Assembly: GCA_050178135.1 (NCBI GenBank) | Contig: JBFXGJ010000004.1 | Coordinates: 62,001-126,000 of the forward strand | DNA: 64,000 nucleotides | Source: UBA288 sp050178135 | GTDB taxonomy: Archaea > Halobacteriota > Methanomicrobia > Methanomicrobiales > Methanospirillaceae | Reading direction: 5' to 3' | In this document: positions 18,423 to 27,682 of the stretch, one piece after another | Layout: each line of letters starts with the position of its first letter | Numbering within the stretch: position 1 is the first letter of the stretch | Made by a program: the position numbers and the translations under genes | Notes under the pieces: generated by a model | Databases searched by the model: none | Seen by the model: the letters and a program-made list of their open reading frames with translations, nothing else | Told to the model about the DNA's origin: nothing

Positions 18423-18879
18423 CGATCAGGGTCGAGACGGGGCTGTTCTCGATCACGTACTCCGAGACCGAGCCGACGAGCAGGCGGCGGACCAGGCTCT
18501 TTTCCCGGGAGCCAAGGACGATCAGGTCCGCGCTCACCTCTTCGGCAAGGCGGACGATCTCCTCGCCGGGCGACCCCTCGGGGGTGTGGACCATGATCCC
18601 GGTCCCGTGCAGCTCGGCGTGCTCCCGCATCCGGCGGGCGACCGACTCTGCATCGTCGTCGTCCTCCTCTTCGACTGGACCGTCGGGACCGATCACGGTC
18701 CCCTCGTCCTCGTCGTCGCCCTTGAGAAGATTGGCAAAGACTCCGCCGTGGATCGCGTGGACCACATGGACCTCGCTATCGAACCGCTTGGAGATTGCGA
18801 TCGCCGCCTCGAGCACCTCTTCAGCGAGCTCGGTCCCGTCGACGGCCGCAAGGATCCGTTTGAACAATGGGTATGGCAC
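18406..18879 (-). CDS. Universal stress protein (UspA family)
   Basis: 157 residues from a GTG start. The typical FKRILAAVDGTELAEEVLEAA start and the ATP-binding loop VLGSREKSLVRRLLVGSVSEYV (GxxGx9GS) mark an ATP-binding USP. Between the second strand and helix lies an unusually acidic insert (about residues 52-75) with runs of Asp/Glu, likely a disordered loop. A TATA-like element CTTATACATG is present upstream on the minus strand. Confidence 0.9.
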   Translation of the reverse strand: MPYPLFKRILAAVDGTELAEEVLEAAIAISKRFDSEVHVVHAIHGGVFANLLKGDDEDEGTVIGPDGPVEEEDDDDAESVARRMREHAELHGTGIMVHTPEGSPGEEIVRLAEEVSADLIVLGSREKSLVRRLLVGSVSEYVIENSPVSTLIVKPVP

Positions 18880-19027
18880 CTCGAATATCGGGGATGATTG
18901 CTGTTATCACGATAGGGCGATTCATGTATAAGAACGTGAGGCGGACACTTTTCGGCTTTCGGAAAGGAACCGCGACGGGGAGGTACCTATTTCCACTTCG
19001 GGCGGCAACTCCTTAGGGTCGACTCCG

Positions 19028-22000
19028 ATGATCCGGGTACTCCTTGTGGACGATGAGCCGGCCCTGACCGATATAACGCGCTTGTTCCTCGTGCGGGCCG
19101 GAGACTTCGTGGTCGAGTCGGTCTCCTCGGGACAGGATGCCCTGGATCGTCTCGCGACGACTCGCTTCGATGCGATCGTCTCGGACTACGAGATGCCCGG
19201 GATGAACGGGATCGCCCTCCTGGTCGCCCTTCGGAAGCGGGGCGACACCACCTCCTTCATCATCTTCACCGGACGGGGGCGCGAAGAGATCGCGATCCAG
19301 GCCCTGAACCACGGTGCGGACTTCTACCTCCAGAAGGGTGGGGACCCCAGGGTCCAGTTCACCGAGCTCGGCAACATGATCGAGCAATCGGTCCGCCGCA
19401 AGAGGATGGAGCAGGAGGTCCTCCTGAACGAACGCCGTCTCACCGCTCTTCTCTCGCTCACCCAGATGCGCGGCGCTCCGATCCAAGAACTCCATGACTT
19501 CGCGCTCCGTTCAGCGATCGACCTGACCGGATCGACGGTCGGGTACTTCGCGTCCGTGACGGAGGACCGTACCCGCCTCCTCTTCCATTGCTGGTTGGAC
19601 GCTTCCGCCGACGGTCCCCACCCTGTTCTGCTGGAGACGGAGGCCGCTCTTGATGGCACCGGAATCCTGGGATCGTCGGTCCAAACTAAAACACCCGTCG
19701 TTCAGAACGAAGTGTCCGGTGCATCTCCTCCGATCTCCCACCTCGAGATCCGGCGCTACCTCGAAGTCCCGGTCATCGACGGGGGACATGTCGTCGCGAT
19801 CGCCGGCGTGGCGAACCGGGCCACTCCCTACACCGAGGTCGACGTTCGACAGGCCACCCTCCTGTTCGAGGGACTCTGGCAGCTCCTCCAGCGAGAACGG
19901 GCCGAGCAGGCCCTCCGCATGAGCGAGGAGCGGTACCGGGCGGTGGTGGAGGCACAGAGCGAGCTGATCTACCGTTCGCTCCCCGACGGGACGCACGTCT
20001 TCGCGAACGAGGCCTTCTGCCGGTACTACGGGGTTCCCCGCGACCAGGTCGTGGGCCATCGGTTTCACCCGAACATCCCGACGGAGGAACTGGCCCGGCA
20101 CGAAGCCCTCCTCGAAGGCCTGACCGCAGCGAACCCGGTCGATAGGATGGAGCACCGGGTCGTGATGGCGGACGGAGCGGTCCGCTGGCAGCACTGGTCC
20201 CACCGGGCGGTCGTCGACTCCGGCGGGCGGGTGATCGAATACCAGTCGGTCGGGCGGGATGTGACCGAGAGGAAGCGGTTTGAGGCCGCGCTCTCAGAGT
20301 CGGAGCACCGGTTCAAGGTGCTGGCCGAACGCTCTCCCGCGGGGATATACATCGCGGTCAACGACCGCCTGACGTACATCAATCCCCGGTTCGCCGAGAT
20401 CTTCGACTGCACGCCCGACGAGCTCGTCGGGCTCACGTTCGACGACCTGGTGACCCGGGCTGACCGTCGATCGGTCGTTCCGTTCCTGCAGGCCCTTGTC
20501 ACCGGGGAGATGGAGACGGCCCACGCGGAGTTCAGCAGCCAGACCCGGTCAGGGCGGCCGATCGTGGTGGAGGTACACGGCACCCGGACCGTGATCGACG
20601 GCCAGGCAGGCATCATCGGGACGGCGCTCGATATCACGGACCGGAAAGGGATGGAGCGAGCCCTGATCGAGCAGGTGAACTACGTACACGCCCTGATGGA
20701 CACGATCTCCGCACCCGTCTTCTACCGGGATACGAACGGGGTCTACCTGGACTGCAACCGCGCCTTCGAGGAACTGATCGGTCTTCCGAAGGAGTTGATC
20801 CTGGGAAAGAGGATCCACGACCTCTTTCCGAAGGAGCTGGCGGACGTCTACCAGGAGAAGGACGCGATGATCATCGATCAGCCGTCCCTGCAGCGCTACG
20901 AGTTCATCATCACGGATACTGCCGGGGCGACGCACGAGGTACTCTTCTCGAAGACTGCCCAGCTCCGCGCGGACGGTTCTGTCGCCGGCGTGGTCGGGGT
21001 GATCCTCGACATCTCTGAGCGGCGGCGCATGGAGATGGAGCTCTCCAGCCAGATCGCCTACGCGCGCGCCCTGATGGACACGATACCTGTGCCCGTCTTC
21101 TACCGTGATTGCGCCGGGGTCTTCCGCGACTGCAACCGCGCCTTCGAGGCGCTGGTCGACCGTCCCCGGGACGCGATCATCGGAAGGACGGTCCACGAGG
21201 TCTTCTCTTCCACGTTCGCCGACTTCTACCACGAGCGGGACATCGAGCTGATCGCCGACCCCGGGATCCAGCAATACGAATCCCCCGTCCCCGACGCCCA
21301 TGGCGTCATCTACGATGCCCTCATCTCCAAGACGACCCTTCTCTCCGCCTCGGGAGCCGTCGGCGGCATCGTCGGCGTCATCGTGGATATCAGCGAGCGG
21401 AAGATGGTCGAGGAGGCCCTCCAACTCGCCAACCGGAAGCTGAACCTGCTCTCCAGCATCACGCGGCACGACGTGTTGAACATGCTCACCGCCCAGATCG
21501 GGTTGATCGCGTCGCTCCGGGAGACGGACGACCCGTCCGAGGTGCCGGGACTCCTCGCACGGATGGAGGCGACCGCGGATACGATCCAGCAGCAGATCGC
21601 GTTCACCAAGGACTACCAGGAGATCGGGGTCCACTCCCCGTCCTGGCAGAACGTGCGGGAGGCGATCGAGCGGGCGATCCCGCCAGGGGGTTCGCTCGCT
21701 CCCCTGGTCGGCGAGGAACTCCGGGGGATCGAGGTCTACGCCGATCCCCTGCTGGAGCGTGTCTTCTTCAACCTTGTGGAGAACTCCCGGCGGCACGGGG
21801 GTTCAGGACGGATTCGCATCCACGGAAACGAACGGAAGGAGGGGTACGCAATCGTCTGCGAGGACGACGGCGAGGGGGTCCCGGTCGGTATGAAAGAACT
21901 GATCTTCGAGCAGGGGTACGGGCGGAACACGGGGTACGGCCTCTTCCTCGCCCGCGAGATCCTCTCGATCACCGGCCTCTCGATCCTCGAGACGGGGGTC

Positions 22001-22099
22001 CCGGGTAAAGGGGCCCGGTTCGAGATCGCGGTTCCGAGGGGCGCCGTCCGGCGAGTCATGCCTGGACCGGACCTTCTCTCCGAGATCATTCCGGATTGA
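19028..22099 (+). CDS. Hybrid sensor: receiver, GAF, four PAS, histidine kinase
   Basis: 1023 residues, soluble. Order: receiver domain (1-120, phospho-acceptor Asp53 in SDYEMPGMNG), GAF (about 145-290), four PAS (about 295-415, 420-535, 545-660, 665-785), H-box SSITRHDVLN with His814, and ATPase domain with N-box VENSRRHG and EDDGEGVP. PAS 3 and 4 are close copies (both open with YARALMDTI or YVHALMDTI), evidence of a recent internal duplication. A receiver at the N-terminus suggests input from another kinase. The RHDxLN H-box is the form common in methanogens. The 3' end overlaps the convergent HTH-PAS gene by 14 bases. Confidence 0.88.
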   Translation: MIRVLLVDDEPALTDITRLFLVRAGDFVVESVSSGQDALDRLATTRFDAIVSDYEMPGMNGIALLVALRKRGDTTSFIIFTGRGREEIAIQALNHGADFYLQKGGDPRVQFTELGNMIEQSVRRKRMEQEVLLNERRLTALLSLTQMRGAPIQELHDFALRSAIDLTGSTVGYFASVTEDRTRLLFHCWLDASADGPHPVLLETEAALDGTGILGSSVQTKTPVVQNEVSGASPPISHLEIRRYLEVPVIDGGHVVAIAGVANRATPYTEVDVRQATLLFEGLWQLLQRERAEQALRMSEERYRAVVEAQSELIYRSLPDGTHVFANEAFCRYYGVPRDQVVGHRFHPNIPTEELARHEALLEGLTAANPVDRMEHRVVMADGAVRWQHWSHRAVVDSGGRVIEYQSVGRDVTERKRFEAALSESEHRFKVLAERSPAGIYIAVNDRLTYINPRFAEIFDCTPDELVGLTFDDLVTRADRRSVVPFLQALVTGEMETAHAEFSSQTRSGRPIVVEVHGTRTVIDGQAGIIGTALDITDRKGMERALIEQVNYVHALMDTISAPVFYRDTNGVYLDCNRAFEELIGLPKELILGKRIHDLFPKELADVYQEKDAMIIDQPSLQRYEFIITDTAGATHEVLFSKTAQLRADGSVAGVVGVILDISERRRMEMELSSQIAYARALMDTIPVPVFYRDCAGVFRDCNRAFEALVDRPRDAIIGRTVHEVFSSTFADFYHERDIELIADPGIQQYESPVPDAHGVIYDALISKTTLLSASGAVGGIVGVIVDISERKMVEEALQLANRKLNLLSSITRHDVLNMLTAQIGLIASLRETDDPSEVPGLLARMEATADTIQQQIAFTKDYQEIGVHSPSWQNVREAIERAIPPGGSLAPLVGEELRGIEVYADPLLERVFFNLVENSRRHGGSGRIRIHGNERKEGYAIVCEDDGEGVPVGMKELIFEQGYGRNTGYGLFLAREILSITGLSILETGVPGKGARFEIAVPRGAVRRVMPGPDLLSEIIPD

Positions 22100-23879
22100 C
22101 CGGTGGGGACGCCTGATCCTGGGCGCGGCGGATCGTACTGTCGCGCGAGAGCGCCTGCCGGTACGATTCCTCCGCCCTCTTCCAGTCCGTGATGTCGCGA
22201 AGGGTCTGGATGGCCCCGATCAGGGTCCCGTCGTGATCGGCAAGGAGCGACGCCTTCCCCCAGAGATACCCTCCCCGACCCCCGTGGAGGGTGGAGACCC
22301 AGGTCTCGAAGTAGAGGACCTCGCCGAACCGCCTGACGCCCTGGTGCGCCCGAGCCAGCTCCTCGGAGGAGAGGTCGATCAGGTCGACCAGGACCGGGAA
22401 GGCGCCGTTGAACCCGGCAAAGGCCCGTCCGTAGTCACGGCTCCCCATCACCTCTTCCCGGTTGATGCCGGTCATCTTCTCCATGCTCCGGTTCCAGGCA
22501 ATCACGTGCCGCTCACGGTTCACGATGAAGGTCGCGTCCGGCATGAACTCGATCGTCTCCTGCAGCTTCTCGTGGCTCCTTTTCAGCGCCTCCTCGGTCT
22601 GACGCCGTTCGGTCACGTCCACGACCGAGAGGAGGACGCAGAGAAATCCCCCCGAACCGTCCAGGACGGTCGATGCAGAGACCTGGGCGGTGAACGGACG
22701 CCCGTCTCGGCGCAGGCACCGGACCTCCCCGGCCCATCGCCCATCTCGCTCGAGGGTGTTCCTGATCTCCTCGAAGACCATGGCGGTCGGCAGATCCCCG
22801 TGCGCGAGCAGGGGGTACTCCCGACCCACGACCTCCGACGGTGCGCCGTACCCGAAGATGGAGATGAAGGACCAGTTTGCGTACTCTATCCGTTCATCTG
22901 CCCCGACGATCGCCATCCCGTCGATCGAGGCGGCGATCGCCGCCTCTTTGACCAGGAGGTCGCGCTGCCGCTCGTGGGCCTCGGTCACGTCCCGCATGAC
23001 CGACTGGAACTCAACGACCACACCATCGGGGTCACGGAGCGCGCGGTGCGTCCCCTCCACCCACCGTTCCTCGTCCCGGGCATTCCGGACCTGGAGCACG
23101 ACCTGGGTGGTCGGGGTGTCGTCCGGTGACCCGCCATCGTTTCCACCGACCCCTGGCTGGATCAACCGGAAGGCAGGGTCCGCTTCCCTCCCGCCCTCAT
23201 CGCCCCCGAAGAACTCTAGCCAGGCCCGGTTCGCGAAGGTGATCGTCCCATCGGGCCGGTGCCGGGCGATCATCTCGGTCTGGTCCTCCACTACGGCGCG
23301 GTACCGCTCCTCGCTCTCCGCGAGCTGCCGTTCATACTCGCTTTCGGCCGTGACGTCCTCGATGATCAGGGTGGTGCCGTTCCCGCCGTCCTCGAAGACG
23401 GTCGGGATCAACGAGAGGCGGCAGTGGACGGTCCGTCCTTCGTGCTCGAAGGCGATCTCCCGCCTCTCTGCCTCCGCGTCCACCCCGGGGTTGAACGGAG
23501 CGAGCCCTTTCAGCAGCCCGACGTCGGTTCGATCGAGGGCCTCGCCGAGGAGGTCCTCGCGGGTGATCTTCCAGAACCGGAGAAGGCGGTCGTTTGCCTG
23601 GATGACCCTCCCCGTGTCATCGACGACCAGGATCTGCTCCTGTGCGAACTGGAGGAGGCCCGAGAGTGAGACGCGCTGCGATGCAGAGTAGACCTTGGCC
23701 ATGCCGATCTGCCGGACCTCGACCTGTCCGGTGAAGAGGAGGATCTCGAGGTATTTCGCGGCCGAGTTGCGGTTCACCTTCAGCCGCTGGGCGATCTCGG
23801 TGATGATCAGCCCCTTGGGATGCGCCTTGAGGAGCGTGCGAATCTTCCGCACGACCGCCCGGTCCTCTTCCAGGCCCAT
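22086..23879 (-). CDS. HTH plus four-PAS one-component regulator
   Basis: 597 residues. N-terminal winged-helix-like segment (about 1-65) with LIITEIAQRLKVNRNSAAKYLEIL and TGQVEVRQIGMAKVYS, then four PAS domains (about 70-180, 190-310, 320-430, 440-565). It ends shortly after the last PAS with no kinase or output domain. The HTH is clearly paralogous to that at 11574-12872 (shared GQVE.R..GMAKV). I infer DNA binding through the N-terminus controlled by PAS sensing; targets are unknown. Confidence 0.8.
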   Translation of the reverse strand: MGLEEDRAVVRKIRTLLKAHPKGLIITEIAQRLKVNRNSAAKYLEILLFTGQVEVRQIGMAKVYSASQRVSLSGLLQFAQEQILVVDDTGRVIQANDRLLRFWKITREDLLGEALDRTDVGLLKGLAPFNPGVDAEAERREIAFEHEGRTVHCRLSLIPTVFEDGGNGTTLIIEDVTAESEYERQLAESEERYRAVVEDQTEMIARHRPDGTITFANRAWLEFFGGDEGGREADPAFRLIQPGVGGNDGGSPDDTPTTQVVLQVRNARDEERWVEGTHRALRDPDGVVVEFQSVMRDVTEAHERQRDLLVKEAAIAASIDGMAIVGADERIEYANWSFISIFGYGAPSEVVGREYPLLAHGDLPTAMVFEEIRNTLERDGRWAGEVRCLRRDGRPFTAQVSASTVLDGSGGFLCVLLSVVDVTERRQTEEALKRSHEKLQETIEFMPDATFIVNRERHVIAWNRSMEKMTGINREEVMGSRDYGRAFAGFNGAFPVLVDLIDLSSEELARAHQGVRRFGEVLYFETWVSTLHGGRGGYLWGKASLLADHDGTLIGAIQTLRDITDWKRAEESYRQALSRDSTIRRAQDQASPPVNPE

Positions 23880-24016
23880 GCGGATAGCTGTGCTTTGATA
23901 TATTAATAATTATACTCTTTTTCCGGCCGTACATGCCGCGGATAACGTATCAGAAGGTTTTTTTACTCTGACAGGCTCTTCTGGGTTGGGTTCGTTCTGC
24001 CGTCTCGGGGATCATC

Positions 24017-26722
24017 GTGACTCTCTCGCTCCGCTCCCGTCCGTTCTCGCAGACCCTGTTCATCTTCATAGTGCTCCTGATCGTCGGGATCGTCTGCGGG
24101 ATCACGGTGGTGGACTACCGGATCGCGGAGAAGAACCTGAGGGACCACCAGCACCTCCTCGAGGAGCAGACCGAGATCGACCTGAACAACTCGATCCATT
24201 TGATCGACTCGGGGCTCAAGCTCTTCGATGACACGATGAACGTCGAGATGGAGAAGGGACTTGCCCTCCTTCTCGATGAGTACCGAGACGCCGGCGGAGA
24301 TCCGTCTCTGATGAACCTCGAACGGATCAAGCAGGAGGTCTTCAAGGGGAGGATGGACCTCTACATCATCAACGCCTCGAACACCATCCAGTACACCACC
24401 TACACGCCCGACCTTGACCTCGACTTCGGGCAGGACCCGGAGTTTGCATCGTACCTGGACCGCATCCGGAATACCAGCGGTTTCTATCCCGATCGCGTGG
24501 TCCGGGAACCTGAATCCGGACTCCTGCGCAAGTACGCCTACACGCCGACACCTGACCACCGGTTCATCCTGGAACTCGGGATGGCCGGGGACAGCTTCAA
24601 AGAGGAGCGGCAGCGGCTCAAGTACACGGAGACGATCAGGGACATCAAGGCCCTGAACCCATACGTCGACGAGGTGCGGATCTTCACGCTCCAGAAGGAC
24701 CAGGTGGGAAACCGGAGTTTCGTTCCCGACGACGAGCTGTCGGCCCACCTGGACCGGGCGATCGAGACGCGCTCGGGTTTCGAGCTGGTGGATGAATCGG
24801 CGGGACGAAAGGTCCGGTACCGGTACATCGATCTCTACGACGAGCAGTATGGGTCCGACATCTCGATGATCGTGGAGCTGGCCTACACGACACGTCCACT
24901 CACCGATGCTCTCGCGACCCTAGTCTGGTATCATGCCCTCGTCGCGCTCGGGGCGCTCGGGATCGGGCTGGTCGCCGCCGGGCTTGTCTCCAACCGCCTG
25001 ACCGGCCCCATCCGGAGCCTGGTCGACGATGTTGACACGATCGCGCAGGGAGACCTCGACCACGCAATCTCACCGAGTCCTGCCGCAGAGTTCTCGGTCC
25101 TCACCACCTCGATCAACACGATGATCGGCCGACTCAAGGGGACGATCGAGCAGCTGCGGCACCACGAGGCGAGCCTCTCAGAGAGCGAGGACCGGTACCG
25201 CCGGACGCTGGCGCTGGTCTCCGACTACGCCTTCTGCATGGAACTCGCCCCGGACGGGACCTGGAACTCGGTCTGGACTGCCGGAAACCCCGTGCCGATC
25301 TGCGGGCGGACGTTCGAGGAGCTCGCCCACACGGGCGGATTGATGGCGATCGTCCACAATGACGACCGCAGCACGGTGGAGCAGCACACGGAGGCCGCGC
25401 TCGCCAACCGGCCGCACGAGAGCGAGTTCCGGGTCTATGACCGGGATGGGAACATCCACTGGGTCAGCCACCGGACCATGCCGGTCCGCGACCCCCTGGA
25501 CGGCCGGGTGACCGGGTATTACGCCGTCGGCCAGGACATCACGACGAGGAAGAGGAACGAGGCGGCCCTGCGCGAGAGCGAGGAGAAGTACCGGCAACTT
25601 GTCGAGGACGCGAACTCGATCATCCTCCGGCTCGGCCCGGACGGGCGGATCTGGTACATGAACGAGTATGCGGAGCGGTTCTTCGGGTACGGGCCGGGTG
25701 AGATCCTGGGCCAGGACGCGATCGGCACGATCGTACCCGAGATCGACTCCCGGGGCGGGCGAACGGGGGACCTCGTTCACGGGATCTGCCGGGACGTGAC
25801 CGGGCACACGATCAACCTGAACGAGAACATGCGCCGGGACGGTTCCCGGGCTTTCATCTCCTGGACCAACCGGCAGGTCGTGGGGGAGGACGGGACGCCG
25901 CTCGGCATCCTCTGCGTCGGGAATGACATCACCCGGTTACGCGAGGCAGAGGAGGAGAACCGCCGGCTCTACGCCGAGCTCGAGGAGCGGGTGCGACAGC
26001 GGACCGAGGACCTCCGCCAGGCGATCAGCGAGCTCGAGTCCTTCACCTACACCGTCTCCCACGACCTCAGGTCACCGCTCAGGGCGATCGACGGCTTCAC
26101 CTACATCCTCCTTCACGAACACCAGGAGGGCCTCTCAGAACCGGCGAAGCGGTACCTGGACCTGATCAGCACGAACGCGCGGCGGATGGCCCGCCTGATC
26201 GACGATCTCCTCAACTTCGCACGGACCGGTCGAGGGGCCCTGAATGTTCAGGACCTGGACCCGTCCGTGGTGGTTCAGGAGGTGATAGACGACCTCTCCG
26301 GCGAGCAGCATGACCGCCGGGTGGCGATCACGGTCGGCGACCTCCCCCGGTGCCGGGCCGACCCGGCACTGCTCAAGCAGGTCTATTCGAACCTTATTGC
26401 AAACGCGCTCAAGTTCACCCGGGGACGGGAGGTTGCCCGGATCGAGATCGGGGCCTTTGAGGACAGGGGCGAGGTCGTCTACTATGTCCGGGACAACGGG
26501 GTCGGGTTCGACGCCCAGTATGCTCCCACCCTCTTCAAGGTCTTTTCGCGCCTGCACAGCGCCCGTGAGTACGAGGGGACCGGGGTCGGGCTCGCGATCG
26601 TGCAGCGGATCGTCGAACGGCACGACGGCCGAATCTGGGTGGAGTCGGCGCCCGACCAGGGAGCAACCTTTTATTTCGTTTTGGGTCAGGAGGGGAACGA
26701 TGGAACCGAATCCATGGGATAA
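24017..26722 (+). CDS. Membrane sensor histidine kinase with Cache-like sensor, HAMP and two PAS domains
   Basis: 901 residues from a GTG start. Membrane helix (about 12-32), extracytoplasmic sensor of about 260 residues with long helix and YTTYTPDLDLDFG, typical of double-Cache domains, second helix (about 305-325), and HAMP (NRLTGPIRSLVDDVDTIAQGDL). Then come two PAS domains, coiled coil, an H-box with His682 in TYTVSHDLRSPLRAIDGF, and an ATPase domain (N-box SNLIANALKF, then RDNGVGFD). The H-box is of the phytochrome-kinase type. Its 3' end overlaps the response regulator gene. Confidence 0.9.
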   Translation: MTLSLRSRPFSQTLFIFIVLLIVGIVCGITVVDYRIAEKNLRDHQHLLEEQTEIDLNNSIHLIDSGLKLFDDTMNVEMEKGLALLLDEYRDAGGDPSLMNLERIKQEVFKGRMDLYIINASNTIQYTTYTPDLDLDFGQDPEFASYLDRIRNTSGFYPDRVVREPESGLLRKYAYTPTPDHRFILELGMAGDSFKEERQRLKYTETIRDIKALNPYVDEVRIFTLQKDQVGNRSFVPDDELSAHLDRAIETRSGFELVDESAGRKVRYRYIDLYDEQYGSDISMIVELAYTTRPLTDALATLVWYHALVALGALGIGLVAAGLVSNRLTGPIRSLVDDVDTIAQGDLDHAISPSPAAEFSVLTTSINTMIGRLKGTIEQLRHHEASLSESEDRYRRTLALVSDYAFCMELAPDGTWNSVWTAGNPVPICGRTFEELAHTGGLMAIVHNDDRSTVEQHTEAALANRPHESEFRVYDRDGNIHWVSHRTMPVRDPLDGRVTGYYAVGQDITTRKRNEAALRESEEKYRQLVEDANSIILRLGPDGRIWYMNEYAERFFGYGPGEILGQDAIGTIVPEIDSRGGRTGDLVHGICRDVTGHTINLNENMRRDGSRAFISWTNRQVVGEDGTPLGILCVGNDITRLREAEEENRRLYAELEERVRQRTEDLRQAISELESFTYTVSHDLRSPLRAIDGFTYILLHEHQEGLSEPAKRYLDLISTNARRMARLIDDLLNFARTGRGALNVQDLDPSVVVQEVIDDLSGEQHDRRVAITVGDLPRCRADPALLKQVYSNLIANALKFTRGREVARIEIGAFEDRGEVVYYVRDNGVGFDAQYAPTLFKVFSRLHSAREYEGTGVGLAIVQRIVERHDGRIWVESAPDQGATFYFVLGQEGNDGTESMG

Positions 26723-27137
26723 TGACATCCTGCTTATCGAGGACAACCCGCACGACGTGGAGCTGATCCTCCATGTCTTCGAATGGTCGAACATGCGCGA
26801 TCATGTCCGGGTCGCGTGGGACGGGCAGGAGGCGATCGACGCCCTCTTCGCCGAGGGGGTCCGTCCCCGCGTGATCCTGCTCGACCTGAAACTTCCGAAG
26901 GTGAGTGGGCTCGAAGTCCTCCGGCGGATCAAGGAAGATACCGCCCTCCGGGAGACGCCGGTGGTGGTCTTCTCCTCGTCGGCGGAGGAACGGGACGTGG
27001 CGATGAGTTACGGGCTGGGAGTGAACAGTTACATCGTCAAGCCGGTCGAATTCGACCGCTTTGCCGAGGTGATCCGGGAGATCGGGTGTTACTGGCAGAT
27101 GATCAACCGGAGGCCCGAGGACCACGCGAACCGTTGA
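26700..27137 (+). CDS. Stand-alone response regulator (Rcp1-like receiver)
   Basis: 145 residues, receiver only. Acidic pocket in ILLIEDNPHD, phospho-acceptor Asp62 in ILLDLKLPKVSG, conserved Thr/Ser in VVFSSSAEERD and Lys in YIVKPVEFD. The start at 26700 has GGAGGGGAACG before it and overlaps the kinase gene by 23 bases, so it is the cognate partner of that kinase. The long alpha4 loop and C-terminal FAEVIREIGCYW match Rcp1-type regulators. With no output domain it must act by protein contact or phosphorelay. Confidence 0.9.
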   Translation: MEPNPWDNDILLIEDNPHDVELILHVFEWSNMRDHVRVAWDGQEAIDALFAEGVRPRVILLDLKLPKVSGLEVLRRIKEDTALRETPVVVFSSSAEERDVAMSYGLGVNSYIVKPVEFDRFAEVIREIGCYWQMINRRPEDHANR

Positions 27138-27188
27138 CGGCGGGGTGCTGGGAGGCGACTTCCGCACCCCACCATGGTGATCTTCGCC

Positions 27189-27599
27189 TCATCCCCGGAT
27201 CGTGTCGAGCCAGGCCGACATCCAGTCCGAGAGCGGAAGGCGCGAGAGGCCGTTCGGTGTGACCCATCGGTGGGCATCGTGTTCGGCGGAGAGGGTGACA
27301 TCGCCGCCGACGTCGGTGATTGCCAGGACCATGTGGACGACCCGCCTGCCGGCGATCTCCTGGGCCCCCGCCCCCAGGAGTCGGCCCGGCACGACGTCGA
27401 GCCCCGTCTCCTCCTTCGTCTCGCGCACCAGCGCCCGGGCGATCCCCTCGCCGGGGTTGAGCCGCCCCCCGGGTAGCTCCCATCGCCCCGGGTTCCGGGC
27501 GCTCGTCTCCGGGCGGCGAAGGAGCAGGAGCCTTCCGCGGCGATCGGTGATCGCAGCGTGTGCCGCCAGTTCAAGCGGTCCCCCGGCGTCGAGGTGCAT
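27189..27599 (-). CDS. Nudix hydrolase (MutT-like)
   Basis: 136 residues. Full Nudix box GGRLNPGEGIARALVRETKEETGL, fitting Gx5Ex7REUxEExGU. The region before it (LLLLRRPETSARNPGRWELPGG) is typical of MutT/NUDT1-like enzymes that act on nucleoside triphosphates. The ATG at 27599 is preferred since a TATA box lies 27 bases upstream; the longer GTG start at 27623 lies inside that box. Substrate not determined. Confidence 0.85.
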   Translation of the reverse strand: MHLDAGGPLELAAHAAITDRRGRLLLLRRPETSARNPGRWELPGGRLNPGEGIARALVRETKEETGLDVVPGRLLGAGAQEIAGRRVVHMVLAITDVGGDVTLSAEHDAHRWVTPNGLSRLPLSDWMSAWLDTIRG

Positions 27600-27621
27600 G
27601 GAGGGATCTGGCCGCGTCGCC

Positions 27622-27629
27622 ACTTATAG
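27622..27629 (-). promoter_or_regulatory. TATA box of the Nudix gene
   Basis: Minus strand CTATAAGT centred about 27 bases before the ATG at 27599, pointing to a leaderless transcript. Confidence 0.55.
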
Positions 27630-27682
27630 CCCCCGCTCCCGGGGGGGGACGATGGCCGGACGAAAAGGGATTGGGTGGCCGG

